A stretch of DNA of 64,000 nt from Desulforamulus aeronauticus DSM 10349 (lineage in GTDB: Bacteria; Bacillota; Desulfotomaculia; Desulfotomaculales; Desulfotomaculaceae): the NCBI RefSeq assembly GCF_900142375.1, contig NZ_FRAR01000010.1, positions 1 through 64,000 on the forward strand, written 5' to 3'. The translations under genes and the position numbers were made by a program. Below the pieces are notes generated by a model. That model did not search any database and was not told the origin of the DNA. It was given only the letters and a program-made list of their open reading frames with translations. This document shows, piece after piece, positions 61,686-64,000 of the stretch; position 1 is the first letter of the stretch; each line of letters starts with the position of its first letter.

Positions 61686-63047
61686 TTACTTTAGCTTTTG
61701 AATTTCCAAGACTCGCTCATAAAAGGGTTCGCCAATATAAAGGATCTTTACCTTATCATTTTCACTGACACTACTGATTTCCTCACCGTCCTTATCCACT
61801 AGGCGCCCCGCATCCCAGCCATAGAAACGATCTGGTACATATTTTTTGCTGCTACTCTTGCTTGATTTCAAATATAGGGCTCTGTCAATTCGGTCAATAT
61901 CCCCGCTGATATTCTTCACATCCAGCAATGTGATTTCTTTAATGGTGCCGCCGGAAGTGATACCAAGCTTAACAAACTGGTCTACTTTGATTTTTTTCAA
62001 TAAATCCTTACTGCTTTTACTTTTGGACTTTTCGTCTGTAATCACAGCATCCCAAGCCACAGGGTAATCCACTTCTTCACAAAGCAAATCCTTTACTGTG
62101 AACATCAGCGGTTCCCCTTCGGCCAAGCGAAGGAAGCTGCCATAGGTATCCCTTTGTACGGGCGAAAAGCTTCGTCTCTCCAGCAACTCCAGAAAGGCCA
62201 ACTGCCGCCTGTCGTCTAAAATCCCTGCGATACGGTAGTTAACGATTTGTTGAATATCCATCATCTGCCCTAGATAGTAGACCTGACAGTTTTCACTGAC
62301 GGCAATTTTCTGAGTCCCTTTGAGAGAATTCACTTCAACTTCTAATCCCTTTTTTCCCTGGGCAACACCAGCTACCCAACCATCAATTTTTCTTTTGGCA
62401 TCTACCTTAACCCACCCCTGGTCGTAGAGCTTGTTTAAAATGGCTGCCAGTTCTCCCCGGCTCACCGATGCCTGGGGACGAAAACTTCCATCCGGGTAAC
62501 CAGACATAAGGCCCTGGTCGTTGACTGCCTGAGCCGCAGCCAAATATTCGGCTGGCATGGTGTCACCGTCGGTAAAAATTTTGCCTGTGTCTGGTGGCAT
62601 TAAGTAAAGTGTATTGGCCAACAGGGTCGCTAACTCACCACGACTAATGGGACGGTCATACTTAAACGTTTTTAACAAATCAGAGGGAATAAATTTTTGC
62701 TGTACTGCAAAATCCATATAGTTCTGATCCCGGGGCACTGGATACGGGCCGGCCGGAGCGTTTTTGGCTCGTTTAATCTTGGCCACCTGCTCTTTGTAGC
62801 CCGTACTGTTTAAAATGGTTGTAATCGCTTCTAAACACTGCACCGCTTGAGTGGGTCGGAAGGTGCCATCGGGAAACCCTTTATCCAGACCCAGGGCGTA
62901 AACCTTTTCCACCGCAGGCTTAGCCCAGTGGCCTTGTATATCCGTCAAATAGGGGGCCTGTTGTTGTGCGGTATTGGCCGCCCAGCCAGTGGTGGAAAAA
63001 ACCAACAAAACCAGGGTCAGAATGAAACCTTTTAAGAAAAACTTCAT
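61686..63047 (-). CDS. S-layer homology (SLH) domain protein
   Basis: 453 residues. A signal peptide (KFFLKGFILTLVLLVFSTTGWAANT, cleavage near 24) is followed by three SLH repeats: about 32-80 (DIQGHWAKPAVEKVYALGLDKGFPDGTFRP), a weaker one at about 100-155, and about 165-215 (AAQAVNDQGLMSGYPDGSFRP). The C-terminal half (about 230-453) is a beta-rich extracellular region I do not recognise. SLH domains attach proteins to secondary cell-wall polymers. It is 3 bases downstream of the beta-propeller gene, so both may form one surface unit. Confidence 0.88.
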   Translation of the reverse strand: MKFFLKGFILTLVLLVFSTTGWAANTAQQQAPYLTDIQGHWAKPAVEKVYALGLDKGFPDGTFRPTQAVQCLEAITTILNSTGYKEQVAKIKRAKNAPAGPYPVPRDQNYMDFAVQQKFIPSDLLKTFKYDRPISRGELATLLANTLYLMPPDTGKIFTDGDTMPAEYLAAAQAVNDQGLMSGYPDGSFRPQASVSRGELAAILNKLYDQGWVKVDAKRKIDGWVAGVAQGKKGLEVEVNSLKGTQKIAVSENCQVYYLGQMMDIQQIVNYRIAGILDDRRQLAFLELLERRSFSPVQRDTYGSFLRLAEGEPLMFTVKDLLCEEVDYPVAWDAVITDEKSKSKSSKDLLKKIKVDQFVKLGITSGGTIKEITLLDVKNISGDIDRIDRALYLKSSKSSSKKYVPDRFYGWDAGRLVDKDGEEISSVSENDKVKILYIGEPFYERVLEIQKLK

Positions 63048-63050
63048 AAT

Positions 63051-64000
63051 TTAACTCTCCTTATGGACATCCACAAATTTATAGATAGCACCTTTATCCG
63101 TACAGACGACAATTCCCCCGTCCTTTAAAAACACCGGCGTTTTAGTGATACTGTCCTTATCATCCTTACCTTTATCAATCATGATGCCACCATCCTTGTG
63201 GAGGGTTTGATTGATCGTTTTGTCAATTTCTTTGTCCCAGATCAATCGGCCGGTAAAACTGACACAAAAGATGCGCCCGTCCTTGCTGCCTGCATATAAG
63301 CGCTGCTTGGCATTGTCAATTGCCACTCCAGAAGAAAGATTTAAGAGTGGCACATTCCAACGAAGAGAACCATCGGCAAGGTTTAAAGCAAGGAGTTTGT
63401 TTTGTCCTGACAAGAATAGAGTTTTATCCGAGGAAAAAGCCAAACTAGACAGGTCATCGGTTTTCACACCATAACGCCAAATCTCTTGGCCAGTGTCCTT
63501 GTCTAGGCAGAGAATTTCACCCGATGTGTTTCTATCAACTTGGGCCGGGTTGGTAACGACATATAAACGCCCATCCGGCCCAAAGGCCATACGAACATTC
63601 TTCAGGGTTCCCAAACCCTTATGCCATATGCGCTCCCCTTGACGGTCCAAAGCTCGTAAACTATAGCCCTCTTCCTTGCCCCCGGTACAAACGTAGACCG
63701 CCTCTTGATCCCCTAGGAGCTGTACAACATTTTTCTCGTCTGAGTAGCGCCATTTAAAATTTTTCTGCGGCTCCACCGCATATAGCCCATCCGCTACCCC
63801 AACATAAAGAAGATCTTCAGGGCCCTTGGAGACTACGCCACTACTGCTGTTACCCTTGGGTTTGGGATAAACACGGTAGACCCAATTGAGACTACCATTT
63901 GGTTTCATCTGTTGTACACCCTCTGTACCGGTGGCGTATAGGTCTTGTCCCTCTACCAACAGGGGCTCCGTTATTTTTCCGCCCACTTCCATCTTTCTTT
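63051..64000 (-). CDS. PQQ-like beta-propeller repeat protein (5' end outside window)
   Basis: At least 313 residues with repeated PQQ-type blades: DGRLYVVTN, SGEILCLDKDTGQEIWRYG, DGSLRWNVPLLNLSSGVAID and GRIFCVSFTGRLIWDKEID. Such propellers are usually secreted or cell-surface proteins that bind partners. The frame is open at the window edge and the visible ATG lacks a signal peptide, so the true N terminus is outside. It lies 3 bases upstream of the SLH gene, in the same operon. Confidence 0.8.
   Translation of the reverse strand, partial: RKMEVGGKITEPLLVEGQDLYATGTEGVQQMKPNGSLNWVYRVYPKPKGNSSSGVVSKGPEDLLYVGVADGLYAVEPQKNFKWRYSDEKNVVQLLGDQEAVYVCTGGKEEGYSLRALDRQGERIWHKGLGTLKNVRMAFGPDGRLYVVTNPAQVDRNTSGEILCLDKDTGQEIWRYGVKTDDLSSLAFSSDKTLFLSGQNKLLALNLADGSLRWNVPLLNLSSGVAIDNAKQRLYAGSKDGRIFCVSFTGRLIWDKEIDKTINQTLHKDGGIMIDKGKDDKDSITKTPVFLKDGGIVVCTDKGAIYKFVDVHKES

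Noticed and set aside
1-64000. CRISPR arrays, tRNA or rRNA genes
   Set aside because: No regularly spaced direct repeats and no GGTTCGAATCC-type T-arm or rRNA-like stretches were found on either strand by eye.

Overview
The window reads as chromosome of an anaerobic, endospore-forming Firmicute, most likely of the Desulfotomaculum/Desulforamulus group (inference, no database used). Pointers are a YhcN-type sporulation lipoprotein, a SigI/RsgI pair, bacillithiol genes, an L-lactate permease, a TauE/SafE-type exporter, an [FeFe]-hydrogenase-like sensor, a YedE/TusA selenium-type pair, strong GGAGG ribosome sites with many TTG and GTG starts, and a TRAP protein of the kind known from Bacillus and some anaerobic clostridia. 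No tRNA, rRNA or CRISPR array was seen.

Layout. 1-264 is the tail of an IS3-type transposase. 0.6-9.6 kb is a mixed block: YedE/TusA, a DMT half-transporter, an Orn/Lys/Arg decarboxylase, an ATP-dependent DNA ligase, an MntR-like regulator, a PadR regulator coupled to a leaderless WtpA-like binding protein, and a TSUP permease. 9.6-14.2 kb holds a sensory-type [FeFe] hydrogenase homologue, a 55-codon ORF between two terminators, a UPF0489 protein, and corA behind an M-box riboswitch and a candidate 23-codon leader peptide. 14.3-16.1 kb is sigI-rsgI. 16.3-22.9 kb is a complete seven-gene trp operon (trpE-G-D-C-F-B-A, minus strand). Its leader carries eleven (G/U)AG triplets followed by an intrinsic terminator, and the TRAP gene mtrB lies at 30.5 kb.

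25.5-35.3 kb is a housekeeping run on the minus strand: dnaE, an RCK_C membrane protein, mtrB, a DUF2007-like protein, accD, accA, pfkA and pyk. 35.3-43.6 kb holds a DUF2225 protein, an NlpC/P60 peptidase, bshA/bshB1, a GH57 branching-type enzyme with a DUF4912 partner, a CPBP protease and a two-gene LysO. 43.7-51.3 kb holds nth, trmL, a relic flanked by inverted repeats and resembling a REP-associated transposase, a trans-editing AlaX, a sugar-nucleotide pyrophosphorylase/phosphomutase-like protein probably starting at CTG, a GT4 synthase and a free-standing CBM25 protein; together with the GH57 enzyme these suggest intracellular alpha-glucan metabolism. 51.5-55.5 kb is a four-gene set (NifV/Re-citrate-synthase-like, aconitase-type large and small subunits, NAD-isocitrate-dehydrogenase-like) that could turn acetyl-CoA and oxaloacetate into 2-oxoglutarate. 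55.8-64 kb holds lctP, gatCAB, a RidA with a His/Gly/Cys tail, an SLH protein and a PQQ-type beta-propeller cut by the window end.

Most noteworthy are (1) the TRAP control circuit with site and regulator in one window, (2) the M-box / leader peptide / corA arrangement, in which a short acidic-proline peptide is translationally coupled to corA, (3) the PadR plus leaderless binding-protein pair without a permease, (4) the candidate Re-citrate pathway cluster and (5) the probable CTG start at 49.47 kb. Short GGCC-rich imperfect repeats recur in several intergenic gaps.
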